The translations under genes were made by a program, and so were the position numbers. Source: Siminovitchia fordii DSM 16014 = CIP 108821 (GTDB taxonomy: Bacteria; Bacillota; Bacilli; Bacillales; Bacillaceae_C). From it: a stretch of 58,360 bases of DNA. This document shows, piece by piece, positions 7,762-16,739 of this stretch (positions are counted from its first letter, which is position 1; the number at the start of each line of letters is the position of its first letter). The stretch is from the NCBI RefSeq assembly GCF_000374565.1, contig NZ_KB894706.1, forward strand, positions 1-58,360, in the 5' to 3' direction. Under the pieces are notes generated by a model. It was given only the letters and a program-made list of their open reading frames with translations, had not been told where the DNA came from and did no database searches.

Positions 7762-9204
7762 GTGTTTGGCTTGAAACAGTATTGGAACGAGGTACAGCCT
7801 ATAGATAGTTTTTATGCAGTGATGAATGGCCGTATTTGTGACCATGACAAGAAAGTGATTTCTTTCTTATATCAGCCTCTAATGGGAATGGCCTGCACCA
7901 ATCTTTATACAACCCTTGCGTATATGGTCGAAGAAAACCGTCTTTGGTCCGAAGAGTGGAACCACTACCATCTAATGGAATTATTGGGCCTGAATTTGGA
8001 TGATATTTACCAAGCGCGATTGAAGCTTGAGGGCATGGGGCTGCTGAGGACATTTATTAAAGAAGCGGCTGATCAAAGGGTATATATTTATGAGTTGCAG
8101 CCACCGCTATCAGCGGAACAATTTTTTACCGATGGCATGCTGAATATTTATTTGTACCAAAAGGTTGGGCAAACCCATTTCCTTAAACTAAAGAGAGCTT
8201 TTTCCGATTCGGCGATAAATAAAGAAGAGTTTGCTGAGGTTACCCGTTCTTTCCAGGATGTGTACACTTCCATGAGCATTCATACATTGAAAAATCTCGA
8301 AGGGCAGGAATACAGCTCGCCCGACTCGAACATGAGGTATATTCACCGTGAAAAAGCGGAACCGATACATATTTCCACTGACAGTTTCAATTTTGATCTG
8401 CTTCTGTCCGGTCTGACCACTGCCATGGTTCCAAGAAAAGCCTTTACTTCGACAGTCAAGGACACCATTATAAAGCTTTCTTTCCTATATTCTATTAATG
8501 AAATCGATATGCAAAAGGTTGTCTTATCAAGCATGACACCAGACGATAAGATTGATTTGGACGAGTTGAGGAAAGCAGCACGGGATTGGTATCAGATGGA
8601 AAATGATGATCAGCTTCCACAGTTGGTCAATCGAAAGCAGCCCGTCATGTACCGGGAGAACGATGGTGCAGGTGTATCAAAGGAAAGCAAACTTATTTTT
8701 TATTTGGAGACCACTTCACCAAGGCAGCTTTTAATTGATCTGTCTGAAGGGGCGCAGCCTGCAATGTCCGATTTAACGGCAGTGGAAGAAATTATGCTGG
8801 GCCAGCAGCTTGAACCCGGGGTCATGAATGTTCTGATCCATTACGTCATGTTGAAGACGGATATGAAATTATCCAAGAATTATATGGAGAAGATCGCTTC
8901 GCATTGGGCACGAAAAAAGATCAAGACAGTCAAAGCCGCCATGGAGCTTGCAAAAAGTGAACATCGGCAATATCAGACTTGGGCCAATGAAAAGAATGAA
9001 CGGAGTCAAAAACGCAAAACTCCTATCCGTACCGAAAAACTTCCGGACTGGTTCATCATGCAGGAACAGGAGCAAGGGGAAGTTAAAACAAAAGCCCCAA
9101 TTGTAAAGCATGATCAGGACTTTGAGGAAAGAAGACGAAAATTGGAAGCAATCCAAAGAAAGTATCGAAAAGATGGAGGTGAAAAAGGTGGAAAGCATCA
9201 ATAA
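7762..9204 (+). CDS. dnaB: Replication initiation and membrane attachment protein DnaB
   Basis: Bacillus-type DnaB (not the helicase). It works with DnaD and DnaI to load the replicative helicase at oriC and at PriA-restart sites, and is associated with the membrane. The 480 residues show the two DnaB/DnaD-type domains. The C-terminal one carries the conserved block LKTDMKLSKNYMEKIASHW at about 370-390, followed by RKKIKTVKAAMELA and EKLPDWF, and then a charged tail. GTG 7762 begins 7 bases after the nrdR stop; the ribosome binding site is weak, which suggests coupling to nrdR. The last 17 bases overlap dnaI. Confidence 0.95.
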   Translation: MFGLKQYWNEVQPIDSFYAVMNGRICDHDKKVISFLYQPLMGMACTNLYTTLAYMVEENRLWSEEWNHYHLMELLGLNLDDIYQARLKLEGMGLLRTFIKEAADQRVYIYELQPPLSAEQFFTDGMLNIYLYQKVGQTHFLKLKRAFSDSAINKEEFAEVTRSFQDVYTSMSIHTLKNLEGQEYSSPDSNMRYIHREKAEPIHISTDSFNFDLLLSGLTTAMVPRKAFTSTVKDTIIKLSFLYSINEIDMQKVVLSSMTPDDKIDLDELRKAARDWYQMENDDQLPQLVNRKQPVMYRENDGAGVSKESKLIFYLETTSPRQLLIDLSEGAQPAMSDLTAVEEIMLGQQLEPGVMNVLIHYVMLKTDMKLSKNYMEKIASHWARKKIKTVKAAMELAKSEHRQYQTWANEKNERSQKRKTPIRTEKLPDWFIMQEQEQGEVKTKAPIVKHDQDFEERRRKLEAIQRKYRKDGGEKGGKHQ

Positions 9205-10123
9205 AACTATGCAAAAGTTATATCAGACTCCTGAATTCCGCAAGAGATACGAAGATTTAAAGCAGGAAGTGCTGGAGAATCCTGATATTCAGGTCTTTTT
9301 AGAGAGTAATAACGAGATCGTGACTGACAGGATGATTGAAACAAATTTAATGAAACTGTATGAATATAAATCACAAACGAAAAATTGCCAAGAGTGCCCC
9401 GGCCTTGCCAGATGCGTGAATATCATGAAGGGCTATGAGCCTTCACTTGTGATTGAAGGTAGCAGAATAGATATTCATTACCGTCCATGCCCAGAAAAAG
9501 TCCTGGATGATGAACGGCGGAAAGCAAGAAAGCTGATCGAAAGTTTCTACATGCCGAAAGATATTCTGAATGCATCCTTTGCGGATTTTTCATTGGACAG
9601 TGAAGGAAGGTTGGACGCGTTTGAATATGCTGAGAGGTTTACGGCCGATTATTCACATGGAAGCAGTATGAAAGGACTTTACCTGCACGGGGAGTTCGGT
9701 GTGGGCAAGTCCTATTTATTGGGGGCCATTGCCAATCAGTTGGCGGAAAAAGGAATTTCATCACTAATCGTGTATGTTCCAGAGTTTCTTCGAGAAATGA
9801 AACAGTCCCTCGGCGACCAAACATTGAATGAAAAACTGGAAACAGTGAAAAAAGCTCCTGTCCTCATGCTTGATGATATTGGGGCAGAAGCGATGTCAAG
9901 CTGGACAAGAGATGAAATTCTTGGGTCGATTATGCAATTTAGGATGCATGAACAGCTTCCCACCTTTTTTACATCGAACTTTGATTTCAGTGGTTTGGAA
10001 CACCATTTAACCTATTCCCAAAGAGGGGAAGAGGAAAAAATGAAAGCCCGAAGATTGATGGAGAGAATCAAATTCCTTTCCTTTCCAGTCAAATTGGGTG
10101 GACCAAATCGAAGACACTTTTAA
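9188..10123 (+). CDS. dnaI: Primosomal protein DnaI, helicase loader
   Basis: AAA+ ATPase that loads the DnaC-type replicative helicase. The N-terminal domain has a zinc site (CQECPGLARC at about 76-85, plus later cysteine). The AAA+ domain has Walker A GEFGVGKSYLL and Walker B VLMLDDIGAEAM, then TFFTSNFDF (sensor 1) and ARRLMERIKFLS. GTG 9188 is chosen because GGAGGT sits 7 bases upstream and the resulting N-terminus (MESINKTMQKLYQTPEF) resembles B. subtilis DnaI. It overlaps the end of dnaB by 17 bases, so the pair is translationally coupled; about 311 residues. Confidence 0.95.
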   Translation: MESINKTMQKLYQTPEFRKRYEDLKQEVLENPDIQVFLESNNEIVTDRMIETNLMKLYEYKSQTKNCQECPGLARCVNIMKGYEPSLVIEGSRIDIHYRPCPEKVLDDERRKARKLIESFYMPKDILNASFADFSLDSEGRLDAFEYAERFTADYSHGSSMKGLYLHGEFGVGKSYLLGAIANQLAEKGISSLIVYVPEFLREMKQSLGDQTLNEKLETVKKAPVLMLDDIGAEAMSSWTRDEILGSIMQFRMHEQLPTFFTSNFDFSGLEHHLTYSQRGEEEKMKARRLMERIKFLSFPVKLGGPNRRHF

Positions 10124-10147
10124 GTACCCTGAACGGGTACTTTTTTT
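10122..10147 (+). terminator. Terminator after dnaI
   Basis: AAGTACCC and GGGTACTT flank a five-base loop and are followed by a run of T. It ends the nrdR-dnaB-dnaI unit. Confidence 0.9.
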
Positions 10148-10229
10148 ATGTCCAAGGTATAGCTGGGACGTGCCCCCCATATACATGAATCAATGGTATG
10201 AAAGTGTCAGCCAAAGGAGGGGGCCCAGC

Positions 10230-11027
10230 ATGGATATCATCTTTTTAACCGAAGAAGAAGCCATTCAACTGCAATCTTTTTTTCTTAAGCACGATGTGGA
10301 TGAACAGTTTGCAAAAATACAGGATACATTTGTTTTTTCATTACCTGAAAAAGAATGCTATATGGATATACTTGCACATTTCATCATTCATGTTAAAAGA
10401 GGCGAGTTCCTTCATAAGATACTTTACGAAAAGTTTTACTATGAAAATGCGGAAGAACGCGAGCAAATTATTGAAATCGTATCTGAAATGTGCAGTGGTA
10501 AGAGAGAAGAATTAATCGCATTGACTGGAAAAATCAATGAGTTGGAGTTAGTCAGGAATGCAGTGGGAGATTTTTTGGAATCATCTGATTCTGTAATGCT
10601 TGACTCTCTTTTAACATTCAGATTAAAAGAATATCAAGAGACACTGATCAGATTTTTACATGTGGCTATTGACGAATACAAGATGGAACAAGAATATCAG
10701 ATGTTCATCAATATGCTGCGGGAGTATTTAAAGGACCGTACTCCGAGAATGAGAACGGTACATCTTTCGATAGATGAAGATATAAATTTTTATGATGAAA
10801 ATTTTCGTGCCATGAAAAAAGAACAAATATTGAAAATGGTTGATCGCCGCCTGCTTGCGATTCATCCTGTATATATCGATTCAGCAGTCATTGCGCCACT
10901 TTTATCCATGGCTCCTGAAAAGATAATTCTCTACACTCCATATGATGAGAAGCCGCTGGTAAGGACTTTAATCAATATATTTGAAGAAAGAATGATCATC
11001 CTTCCCCCGTTTAAGGAATCCAAATAA
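10230..11027 (+). CDS. ytxC: Sporulation protein YtxC
   Basis: Matches the YtxC family by its position between dnaI and thrS and by its sequence (for example MDIIFLTEEEAIQLQ at the N-terminus and a charged helical middle). It is about 265 residues, soluble and rich in Glu/Lys, with no signal peptide or catalytic motif that I recognise. YtxC is listed as a sporulation protein of unknown biochemical role. ATG 10230 has AAAGGAGGGGG immediately upstream; the frame is open back to 10098 across the dnaI terminator, which is not a plausible start. Confidence 0.85.
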   Translation: MDIIFLTEEEAIQLQSFFLKHDVDEQFAKIQDTFVFSLPEKECYMDILAHFIIHVKRGEFLHKILYEKFYYENAEEREQIIEIVSEMCSGKREELIALTGKINELELVRNAVGDFLESSDSVMLDSLLTFRLKEYQETLIRFLHVAIDEYKMEQEYQMFINMLREYLKDRTPRMRTVHLSIDEDINFYDENFRAMKKEQILKMVDRRLLAIHPVYIDSAVIAPLLSMAPEKIILYTPYDEKPLVRTLINIFEERMIILPPFKESK

Positions 11028-11037
11028 TTGAATCCTC

Positions 11038-11066
11038 TTGATTTTATGCAAGCAACATTCTATAAT
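11038..11066 (+). promoter_or_regulatory. Sigma-A promoter of the thrS T-box transcript
   Basis: TTGATT (11038-11043), a 17-bp spacer and TATAAT (11061-11066) lie directly upstream of the T-box leader. Confidence 0.75.
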
Positions 11067-11094
11067 ACGTACATAATCATATTAATCTAAACAG

Positions 11095-11335
11095 TTATGA
11101 CAAGGACAAGAGTATTCTTTTACGGTTTACAGAGAGGGAAGGCCAGCTGAAAGCTTCCTAACACGATTTGAATACTTACCACCTTCGAACTCCGGCCATG
11201 AAATTCGAGTAGTGGGCGGCGGATCATATCCGTTATATTATTCTAAGTCATAAGATGGCAATGCCGTGTTATGAAAATTAGGGTGGAACCACGTGCACAA
11301 AACTCGTCCCTTTCTAGGGATGGGTTTTTTTATTT
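11095..11335 (+). ncRNA. T-box leader of thrS
   Basis: Uncharged-tRNA-sensing leader. The T-box core AGGGTGGAACCACG is at about 11280-11293. The terminator formed around CGTCCCTTTCTAGGGATGGG and a T run ends at about 11335. An ACC triplet in TTACCACC (about 11176-11183), just 5' of the conserved stem I material, is the likely threonine specifier. Base pairing of the tRNA with the specifier and T-box should favour antitermination when tRNA-Thr is uncharged. Confidence 0.93.
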
Positions 11336-11364
11336 TTAAATGAAAGAGAAAAGGAGTAGATTGT

Positions 11365-13296
11365 ATGGCTGGCCAAATAAGAATCACTTTCCCAGATGAA
11401 TCCGTTAAGGAATTTCCTGCAGGGACTACAACTGAAGAGATTGCAGCTTCCATCAGCCCTGGGTTGAGGAAGAGCGCGGTTGCGGGAAAATTGAACGGCA
11501 AATTGATCGACCTTAGAACTCCCATCAAGGAGGATGGAGCCATTGAAATCATCACCCCCGGAAGCGAAGAAGCACTTGAAGTGCTGCGCCACAGTACAGC
11601 CCATTTGATGGCACAGGCTGTATCAAGGCTATATCCTGACGCTAAGTTTGGGGTAGGACCGGTGATCGAAAATGGGTTCTACTACGATATGGACCTGGAG
11701 GATTCATTGTCACCGGACGATTTGCCTGTCATTGAAAAAGAAATGAAAAAAATTATCAATGAGAATTTGGAAATCGTACGGAAAGAAGTAACAAGAGATG
11801 AAGCAAAGAAGCTTTTTGCACTTGATGAGTATAAGCAGGAACTGATAGATGCCATTCCAGCGGATGAAAAAGTGACAATCTATGAGCAAGGCAATTTTTA
11901 CGATTTATGCCGCGGCGTGCATGTTCCTTCCACTGGTAAAATCAAATTTTTTAAATTGTTGAGCATTGCTGGTGCATACTGGCGAGGGGACAGCAACAAT
12001 AAAATGCTGCAGCGCGTCTATGGAACTGCGTTCTTTAAGAAGAGTGATCTCGAAGATCATCTGAAAATGCTTGAGGAAGCGAAAGAACGCGACCATCGCA
12101 AGCTTGGAAAAGAGCTTTCCTTATTTACAAACTCACAAAAAGTGGGGCAAGGGCTGCCGTTGTGGCTTCCAAAAGGTGCGACAATCCGAAGAATCATTGA
12201 GCGCTATATCATAGATAAAGAAGTGGAACTTGGATATGATCATGTGTATACTCCGGTTCTGGGAAGTGTTGACTTGTATAAAACAAGCGGCCATTGGGAT
12301 CATTATCAAGAGAACATGTTTCCTATCATGGACATGGACAATGAGCAGCTTGTTTTACGTCCAATGAACTGTCCGCACCATATGATGGTATATAAAAATG
12401 AAATCCATAGTTATCGTGAACTGCCTATTCGGATTGCAGAACTCGGAACTATGCACCGGTATGAAATGTCCGGCGCCTTATCCGGACTCCAGCGCGTTCG
12501 CGGTATGACATTAAATGACGCCCATATATTTGTGCGTCCCGATCAAATAAAAGACGAATTTATCCGCGTAGTTCAGCTGATTGAAGAAGTGTACCGTGAT
12601 TTTGACCTTGACGAATATTCATTCCGACTTTCCTATCGTGATCCTGAAGACAAAGAAAAGTACTATGATGATGACGAAATGTGGGAAAGAGCACAATCCA
12701 TGCTGAAAGAAGCCATGGATGAACTGAAACTGGATTATTATGAGGCCGAAGGGGAAGCTGCTTTCTACGGTCCGAAACTAGATGTACAGGTGAAGACGGC
12801 TCTTGGCAAAGAAGAAACACTGTCGACTGTACAGCTTGACTTCCTGCTTCCTGAAAAGCTTGATTTGACATATGTCGGTGAAGACGGCAAACAGCACCGG
12901 CCGGTTGTCATTCACCGCGGAGTCGTGTCAACGATGGAGCGGTTTGTCGCATTTTTGATCGAGGAATATAAAGGGGCATTCCCGACATGGCTTGCACCGG
13001 TTCAGGTTCAGGTAATCCCTGTCTCCCCGGATGTGCATTTCGACTATGCCAAGCAAGTTACTGACAAATTGAAATCAAATGGATTGCGGGTAGAAATGGA
13101 TAAGCGCGATGAGAAGATTGGCTATAAAATTCGTGAAGCCCAAATGCAAAAAATCCCTTACATGCTGGTTGTAGGCGACAATGAAGTCGAAGCTGAGGCA
13201 GTCAACGTGAGAAAATACGGTGAGAAAAAGACGGAAACCGTTCCGTTAAAAGAATTCATCACACATATTCAAGAAGAAGTAAAAAATTACAAGTGA
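11365..13296 (+). CDS. thrS: Threonine--tRNA ligase
   Basis: Class II aminoacyl-tRNA synthetase charging tRNA-Thr. The 643 residues comprise an N-terminal TGS domain (about 1-65), the editing/SAD domain ([11 protein letters not shown] with the zinc-type histidines and later [10 protein letters not shown]), the catalytic core (motif 2 around [10 protein letters not shown]; motif 3 around [18 protein letters not shown]) and a C-terminal anticodon-binding domain (about 540-643). ATG 11365 follows AAAAGGAG. It is the only structural gene behind the T-box leader. Confidence 0.98.
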   Translation: MAGQIRITFPDESVKEFPAGTTTEEIAASISPGLRKSAVAGKLNGKLIDLRTPIKEDGAIEIITPGSEEALEVLRHSTAHLMAQAVSRLYPDAKFGVGPVIENGFYYDMDLEDSLSPDDLPVIEKEMKKIINENLEIVRKEVTRDEAKKLFALDEYKQELIDAIPADEKVTIYEQGNFYDLCRGVHVPSTGKIKFFKLLSIAGAYWRGDSNNKMLQRVYGTAFFKKSDLEDHLKMLEEAKERDHRKLGKELSLFTNSQKVGQGLPLWLPKGATIRRIIERYIIDKEVELGYDHVYTPVLGSVDLYKTSGHWDHYQENMFPIMDMDNEQLVLRPMNCPHHMMVYKNEIHSYRELPIRIAELGTMHRYEMSGALSGLQRVRGMTLNDAHIFVRPDQIKDEFIRVVQLIEEVYRDFDLDEYSFRLSYRDPEDKEKYYDDDEMWERAQSMLKEAMDELKLDYYEAEGEAAFYGPKLDVQVKTALGKEETLSTVQLDFLLPEKLDLTYVGEDGKQHRPVVIHRGVVSTMERFVAFLIEEYKGAFPTWLAPVQVQVIPVSPDVHFDYAKQVTDKLKSNGLRVEMDKRDEKIGYKIREAQMQKIPYMLVVGDNEVEAEAVNVRKYGEKKTETVPLKEFITHIQEEVKNYK

Positions 13297-13315
13297 TCAT
13301 TTGAATTTTCATTTG

Positions 13316-13368
13316 GGATCAGATCCCCAGCGAGGTAACGCGTTAAAGCAGTGGGGGTCTGACTCCAT
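13316..13368. repeat. Imperfect inverted repeat downstream of thrS
   Basis: GGGATCAGATCCCCA near 13316 pairs with TGGGGGTCTGACTCC near 13354 (12 of 15 positions) to make a long hairpin. Arms of the GGGGTCTGACYCC type are commonly scattered between genes of Bacillaceae. There is no T run, so this is probably a dispersed repeat and not the terminator. Confidence 0.6.
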
Positions 13369-13373
13369 AAAAA

Positions 13374-13425
13374 ATCAGGTGAAGAAGAACAGTTTCGTTT
13401 TTCTTCACCTGTTTGATTTTAAAGC
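13374..13425. terminator. Bidirectional terminator between thrS and the lipoprotein gene
   Basis: ATCAGGTGAAGAA and TTCTTCACCTG flank a loop of about 14 bases, with T-rich and A-rich flanks. It can serve thrS on the + strand and the convergent lipoprotein gene on the - strand. Confidence 0.75.
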
Positions 13426-13429
13426 ACGC

Positions 13430-13975
13430 TTATTTTCGATCCTCGAATTCTTTTTTCGTTCCGTTTTTCATCGTATATTCCAATTCAAACTTTGTATAGT
13501 TGACATCAAGCTGGAATGTGTCAAGGATTTGCTGGATGGCATCTTCCTTTTTCGTGTTTTCATCAATTCTTACTTCCTGCATTAACGTATATAATGTCTG
13601 GAAGGCTTCCATTCCTTTCAGCTTCTTATCGTGTACAGAGTCATTCAATTCCGCACGGTAAGAGCCAGACCCTGCATCCTTTTCTTCATATTCAAAATCA
13701 TACTCCATATCTGGGGCATAATCGATTTCCAGATCGAACTTTGTATATGGGAAATTGTCCATCAGTTTTTTGGAGTTCATATCCTGGACATTGCCATCAT
13801 CAGATTTGTTGCCACTATCTTCCTTGGTGATGATATCATCATTCGTTGTTGCATTTTCATTTGGCGGTGGAACAACTTGTTCTTTTGGATGGTTGTCCAC
13901 TGAGGGATCGTCTGAACATGCTGCTAAAACAAAAGCGAACAAAGGTATTGAAATGGAATAGATCCATTTTTTCAT
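13430..13975 (-). CDS. YusW-like lipoprotein
   Basis: Secreted lipoprotein of 181 residues. The signal peptide (MKKWIYSISIPLFAFVLAAC) ends in the lipobox LAAC, with Cys20 as the likely lipidated residue. It is followed by a flexible Asp/Asn/Pro-rich linker to about residue 65. The folded part (about 75-181) resembles the YusW-type domain: TKFDLEIDYAP near 80, and the mirrored YTKFELEYTMKNG near the end. The repeated FDLE/FELE strands suggest a two-lobed beta structure. Function is unknown. GAGGG lies upstream of ATG 13975. It is convergent with thrS and divergent from the L20 leader. Confidence 0.75.
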   Translation of the reverse strand: MKKWIYSISIPLFAFVLAACSDDPSVDNHPKEQVVPPPNENATTNDDIITKEDSGNKSDDGNVQDMNSKKLMDNFPYTKFDLEIDYAPDMEYDFEYEEKDAGSGSYRAELNDSVHDKKLKGMEAFQTLYTLMQEVRIDENTKKEDAIQQILDTFQLDVNYTKFELEYTMKNGTKKEFEDRK

Positions 13976-14125
13976 ATGTCTGAACCCTCCTCATAATTGT
14001 GCTATCTAACAGAAGTTTTTCCCATTCCTTTAAAAATAAACATTTTCCTAAAAAACATTGCGGGGTTCACATAAATTTGATATTATTAAAAACGTTGTGA
14101 TCAAAAGGCTTCATATGCCTGTCAT

Positions 14126-14155
14126 TTGACAAATGTATATTATCCATGATAAACT
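14126..14155 (+). promoter_or_regulatory. Probable promoter of the infC operon
   Basis: TTGACA at 14126-14131 and TAAACT at 14150-14155 with an 18-bp spacer, just upstream of the L20 leader. The -10 is weak, so the exact start is uncertain. Confidence 0.5.
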
Positions 14156-14159
14156 TAAT

Positions 14160-14318
14160 AAGGTTAATCGAATACTTGTTTGTGTAAGAAGGAGCTGCCC
14201 GCTTCTCGCCTGATTGACGCATCCATGCTGTTAACAGGTTATGAATGTTTAGCAATTATCCACACAATTGTATGTGTGATTAAGTGCGGGCCCTTTTTAG
14301 CGGCCCGCACTTTTTATT
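14160..14318 (+). ncRNA. Ribosomal protein L20 leader
   Basis: The infC-rpmI-rplT leader of Bacillaceae binds L20, which promotes premature termination. Here the conserved position is occupied by a structured stretch that ends in a strong terminator: AAGTGCGGGCC pairs with GGCCCGCACTT (14282-14313) and a T run follows. The upstream part would form the L20-binding structure that mimics 23S rRNA. The assignment rests on position, length and terminator, not on a computed fold. Confidence 0.75.
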
Positions 14319-14427
14319 TTGGACCAACTTGATAAAGATAGGCGAAAAGAATCACAAGACCGGAATTGATCAGCCCTATTTTTACTCAAACTCAGTATTC
14401 TTGAAATTACCTTGGAGGTGGCTAACT

Positions 14428-14943
14428 ATTAGCAAAGATATGTTTGTGAATGAAGGCATTCGTGCCCGTGAACTTCGTCTCATTGACCAGAACGGTGAAC
14501 AGGCGGGTGTCAAATCCCGCAACGAAGCGCTTGATATCGCTGCACGTGCAAACCTTGACCTTGTATTGGTGGCACCGAACGCAAAACCACCGGTGGCCAG
14601 GATCATGGACTATGGAAAATATCGTTTCGAACAGCAGAAAAGAGAGAAAGAAGCGCGTAAAAACCAAAAAGTGATCAACGTGAAGGAAGTTCGTTTGAGT
14701 CCTACAATTGATGAGCATGATTTTAATACAAAGCTCCGTAATGGACGAAAGTTCCTTGAAAAAGGAGATAAAGTGAAAGCATCCATCCGCTTCAGAGGAC
14801 GTGCAATCACTCATAAAGAAATCGGCCAGCAAGTGCTGACACGTTTTGCCGATGAGTGTAAAGACTTGGCTACTGTCGAGTCCAAACCACGAATGGACGG
14901 CAGAAGCATGTTCCTTGTATTGGCACCGATTAACGAAAAGTAA
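14428..14943 (+). CDS. infC: Translation initiation factor IF-3, AUU start
   Basis: Binds the 30S subunit, prevents premature 50S joining and checks the initiator tRNA and start codon. The sequence [20 protein letters not shown] opens the N-terminal domain. The linker is lysine/arginine rich (about 75-90), and the C-terminal domain has [19 protein letters not shown]. The natural start is ATT at 14428, with GGAGGTG 7 bases upstream; B. subtilis infC also uses AUU. The product is about 171 residues. The frame is open far upstream to 14284, but that part is the leader. The next ATG (14440) would remove conserved residues. Confidence 0.95.
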   Translation: MSKDMFVNEGIRARELRLIDQNGEQAGVKSRNEALDIAARANLDLVLVAPNAKPPVARIMDYGKYRFEQQKREKEARKNQKVINVKEVRLSPTIDEHDFNTKLRNGRKFLEKGDKVKASIRFRGRAITHKEIGQQVLTRFADECKDLATVESKPRMDGRSMFLVLAPINEK

Positions 14944-14964
14944 TGTTTTGAGGAGGAAATTCAT

Positions 14965-15165
14965 ATGCCAAAAATGAAAACACACCGCGGCGCAGCAAAA
15001 CGTTTTAAAAAGACTGGCTCCGGCAAATTGAAACGTTCACATGCTTATACAAGCCACTTGGCCGCTAATAAATCCACGAAACAAAAGCGGAAACTCCGCA
15101 AGTCGGCAATCGTCTCCAAAGGCGACTTCCGTAGAATTCGTCACTTACTTGATAACATTAAATAA
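14965..15165 (+). CDS. rpmI: 50S ribosomal protein L35
   Basis: Small basic 66-residue ribosomal protein: [20 protein letters not shown] is the family's N-terminus, and the lysine/arginine content is very high. It starts 21 bp after infC with AGGAGG upstream. It is the middle gene of the L20-controlled operon. Confidence 0.98.
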   Translation: MPKMKTHRGAAKRFKKTGSGKLKRSHAYTSHLAANKSTKQKRKLRKSAIVSKGDFRRIRHLLDNIK

Positions 15166-15191
15166 TGAGAGAGCATTAGGAGGGAAATAAT

Positions 15192-15545
15192 ATGCCACGC
15201 GTAAAAGGCGGAACAGTTACCCGCAGACGTCGTAAGAAAGTTTTAAAATTAGCAAAAGGTTATTATGGTTCCAAACATACATTATATAAAACTGCCAACC
15301 AGGCAGTAATGAAGTCTTATATGTATGCATACCGTGACCGTCGTAATAAAAAACGTGATTTCCGCAAGCTTTGGATTACACGTATCAATGCGGCAGCACG
15401 TATGAACGGTCTTTCCTACAGCCGTTTGATGCACGGCTTGAAAGTTGCCGGCATCGAAGTAAACCGCAAAATGCTTGCAGATCTTGCTGTTTCTGACGAA
15501 AAAGCATTTGCTGAACTTGCAGACAAAGCAAAAGCTGCTCTTTAA
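15192..15545 (+). CDS. rplT: 50S ribosomal protein L20
   Basis: Early-assembly 23S rRNA-binding protein, 117 residues. It opens [20 protein letters not shown], has the long basic N-terminal helix, and the C-terminal globular half carries [20 protein letters not shown]. It is the repressor of its own operon through the leader upstream of infC. Start is preceded by AGGAGGG. Confidence 0.98.
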   Translation: MPRVKGGTVTRRRRKKVLKLAKGYYGSKHTLYKTANQAVMKSYMYAYRDRRNKKRDFRKLWITRINAAARMNGLSYSRLMHGLKVAGIEVNRKMLADLAVSDEKAFAELADKAKAAL

Positions 15546-15549
15546 GAAC

Positions 15550-15660
15550 AAAAGCACAAGAGCCTTGATCACCCTTGACCAGCACAAGTTCATTCCCAAG
15601 AAGGCATTTTTCAGCCAACAGGGAATCTTCTGAGCCTTGCGGGGCTAGGTACTGAAGGCA
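15550..15660 (-). repeat. Dispersed intergenic repeat, copy 1
   Basis: The stretch from GCACAAG to GGGGCTAGG is the same element as 43695-43815 but in the opposite orientation. In order, both share GCACAAG, ATTCCC, a GAAGGCA/GAGGCA core, TTCAGCC, ACAGGGAAT and GGGGCTAGG. Together with the following 15735-15773 terminator it fills the rplT-TVP38 gap. It belongs to the palindromic repeats common between Bacillaceae genes. Confidence 0.7.
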
Positions 15661-15734
15661 AGCTTAAGCAGCGACGTCATTTCGATGTTGTGCTTCAGTT
15701 GACGTAGAGGAGTCATATATACATTTCTAATCAT

Positions 15735-15773
15735 AAAAGCCATTCCCCATTTTTGAGGGAACGGCTTTTTTAT
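15735..15773 (+). terminator. Terminator of the infC-rpmI-rplT operon
   Basis: AAAGCCATTCCC and GGGAACGGCTTT pair with a single A-C mismatch, followed by six T. Between the repeat and this hairpin nothing else is visible. Confidence 0.85.
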
Positions 15774-15848
15774 ATATCAAGATATGGGTTCGTGTCATAT
15801 CCTGATATGAAAAAAATACATATGTATAGTAGAAAGCAGGTGATCATC

Positions 15849-16424
15849 ATGGATGAGCAGTTATTAATCATGCTTTCAATTGTACAGGGCAGCGGAATTC
15901 TAGCCCCGGTTATGTTTATCCTGTTTCATGTCGTCAGACAATTTATGTTTATACCGGTTGCCCTGGTCTGCATGGCTGGCGGAATGTTATTCGGCAGTAT
16001 CCTGGGAACGGTATATTCAATGGCAGGATTGCTGTTACTATCCGCTTTTTTTTATTTCATTATCAGGAGAATTCCCGGAACCCTCGAAAAGTTAATGAAA
16101 ATCAAGTATAAATGGTTTGGGGCTCACACTAAAATGACAGTTGGCCAGATTGCTGTCTTGCGCTTGATCCCGTTCTTTCATTATCAATTGCTTAACCTTT
16201 GTCTCTATGAACGGCGGCCTGACTTTCGGGGATTTATGAAAGGATCAGTGGCTACGAACTTCCCTTTGGCATTCTTTTATACTGTTTTTGGAGAATATAT
16301 TACCCGGTTTTCCCCGGGTATCGGGATCATGATTGTTCTGGCTCTATTCATATTGTTTTATATGCTTCGTGAAAAAATTGTCACAGTGAATTGGCATGAT
16401 TTTTTTTCACACAAATCTCTCTAA
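15849..16424 (+). CDS. TVP38/TMEM64 family membrane protein
   Basis: About 191 residues with four to five hydrophobic segments and the VTT-type core. FHVVRQFMFIPVALVCMAGGMLFG occupies about residues 22-45, and TVGQIAVLRLIPFFHYQLLN (about 98-117) matches the family's F/VxxRxxPxxP region, with HYQ in place of the usual second proline motif. The family (DedA-related) is linked to lipid scrambling and envelope homeostasis; the role here is unknown. ATG 15849 follows GCAGGTG; the open frame upstream runs into the terminator and is not coding. Confidence 0.8.
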   Translation: MDEQLLIMLSIVQGSGILAPVMFILFHVVRQFMFIPVALVCMAGGMLFGSILGTVYSMAGLLLLSAFFYFIIRRIPGTLEKLMKIKYKWFGAHTKMTVGQIAVLRLIPFFHYQLLNLCLYERRPDFRGFMKGSVATNFPLAFFYTVFGEYITRFSPGIGIMIVLALFILFYMLREKIVTVNWHDFFSHKSL

Positions 16425-16668
16425 CTCCGGAAAATGAAAGGTTAATAGGCGAAGTCAAGTTTTTGGGCAAGGAAAAGTTAGAAACTGTATCATCGTCCTA
16501 CCCCTCTCGCTTATACGATTCTGAGCAAGCTATACTGGGTTTCCGCCTGTCGAATAAACGGCTTTTGAGATCATGATAGTCAACGTGGGGCTTATGGCCC
16601 CATTTATAAATGGGGGACGTGTTGAACTGTCCCAGAATTTTATTTTATAAAAGTGCATTCATTACTTA
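16425..16668. other. Intergenic stretch with an 18-bp perfect palindrome
   Basis: No gene is seen. The only structure is CCCCATTTATAAATGGGG at 16598-16615, self-complementary over its full length. It has no T run after it, so it is either a protein-binding site or a weak hairpin downstream of the TVP38 gene. Confidence 0.45.
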
Positions 16669-16725
16669 TTGACTTATATATCACTTTACGATATATTCTA
16701 AATGGATATATCATAAAGTGATATA
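16669..16725 (+). promoter_or_regulatory. padR promoter overlapped by a 19-bp-arm palindromic operator
   Basis: TTGACT (16669-16674), a 17-bp spacer and TATATT (16692-16697) form a promoter. Two arms, TATATCACTTTACGATATA (16677-16695) and TATATCATAAAGTGATATA (16707-16725), are inverted repeats matching at 18 of 19 positions with an 11-bp gap. The left arm covers the spacer and -10, so a bound repressor would block transcription. The immediately following PadR protein is the obvious ligand (inference). Confidence 0.8.
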
Positions 16726-16739
16726 AAGGGGAGTTAACA

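Noticed and set aside
14284-14427. N-terminal extension of IF-3
   Set aside because: The frame is open, but the bases form the L20 leader terminator and spacer; the ATT start has the ribosome binding site and conserved N-terminus.
16425-16668. tRNA or other structured RNA gene upstream of padR
   Set aside because: No cloverleaf, CCA end or conserved core found; only a single palindrome is visible.
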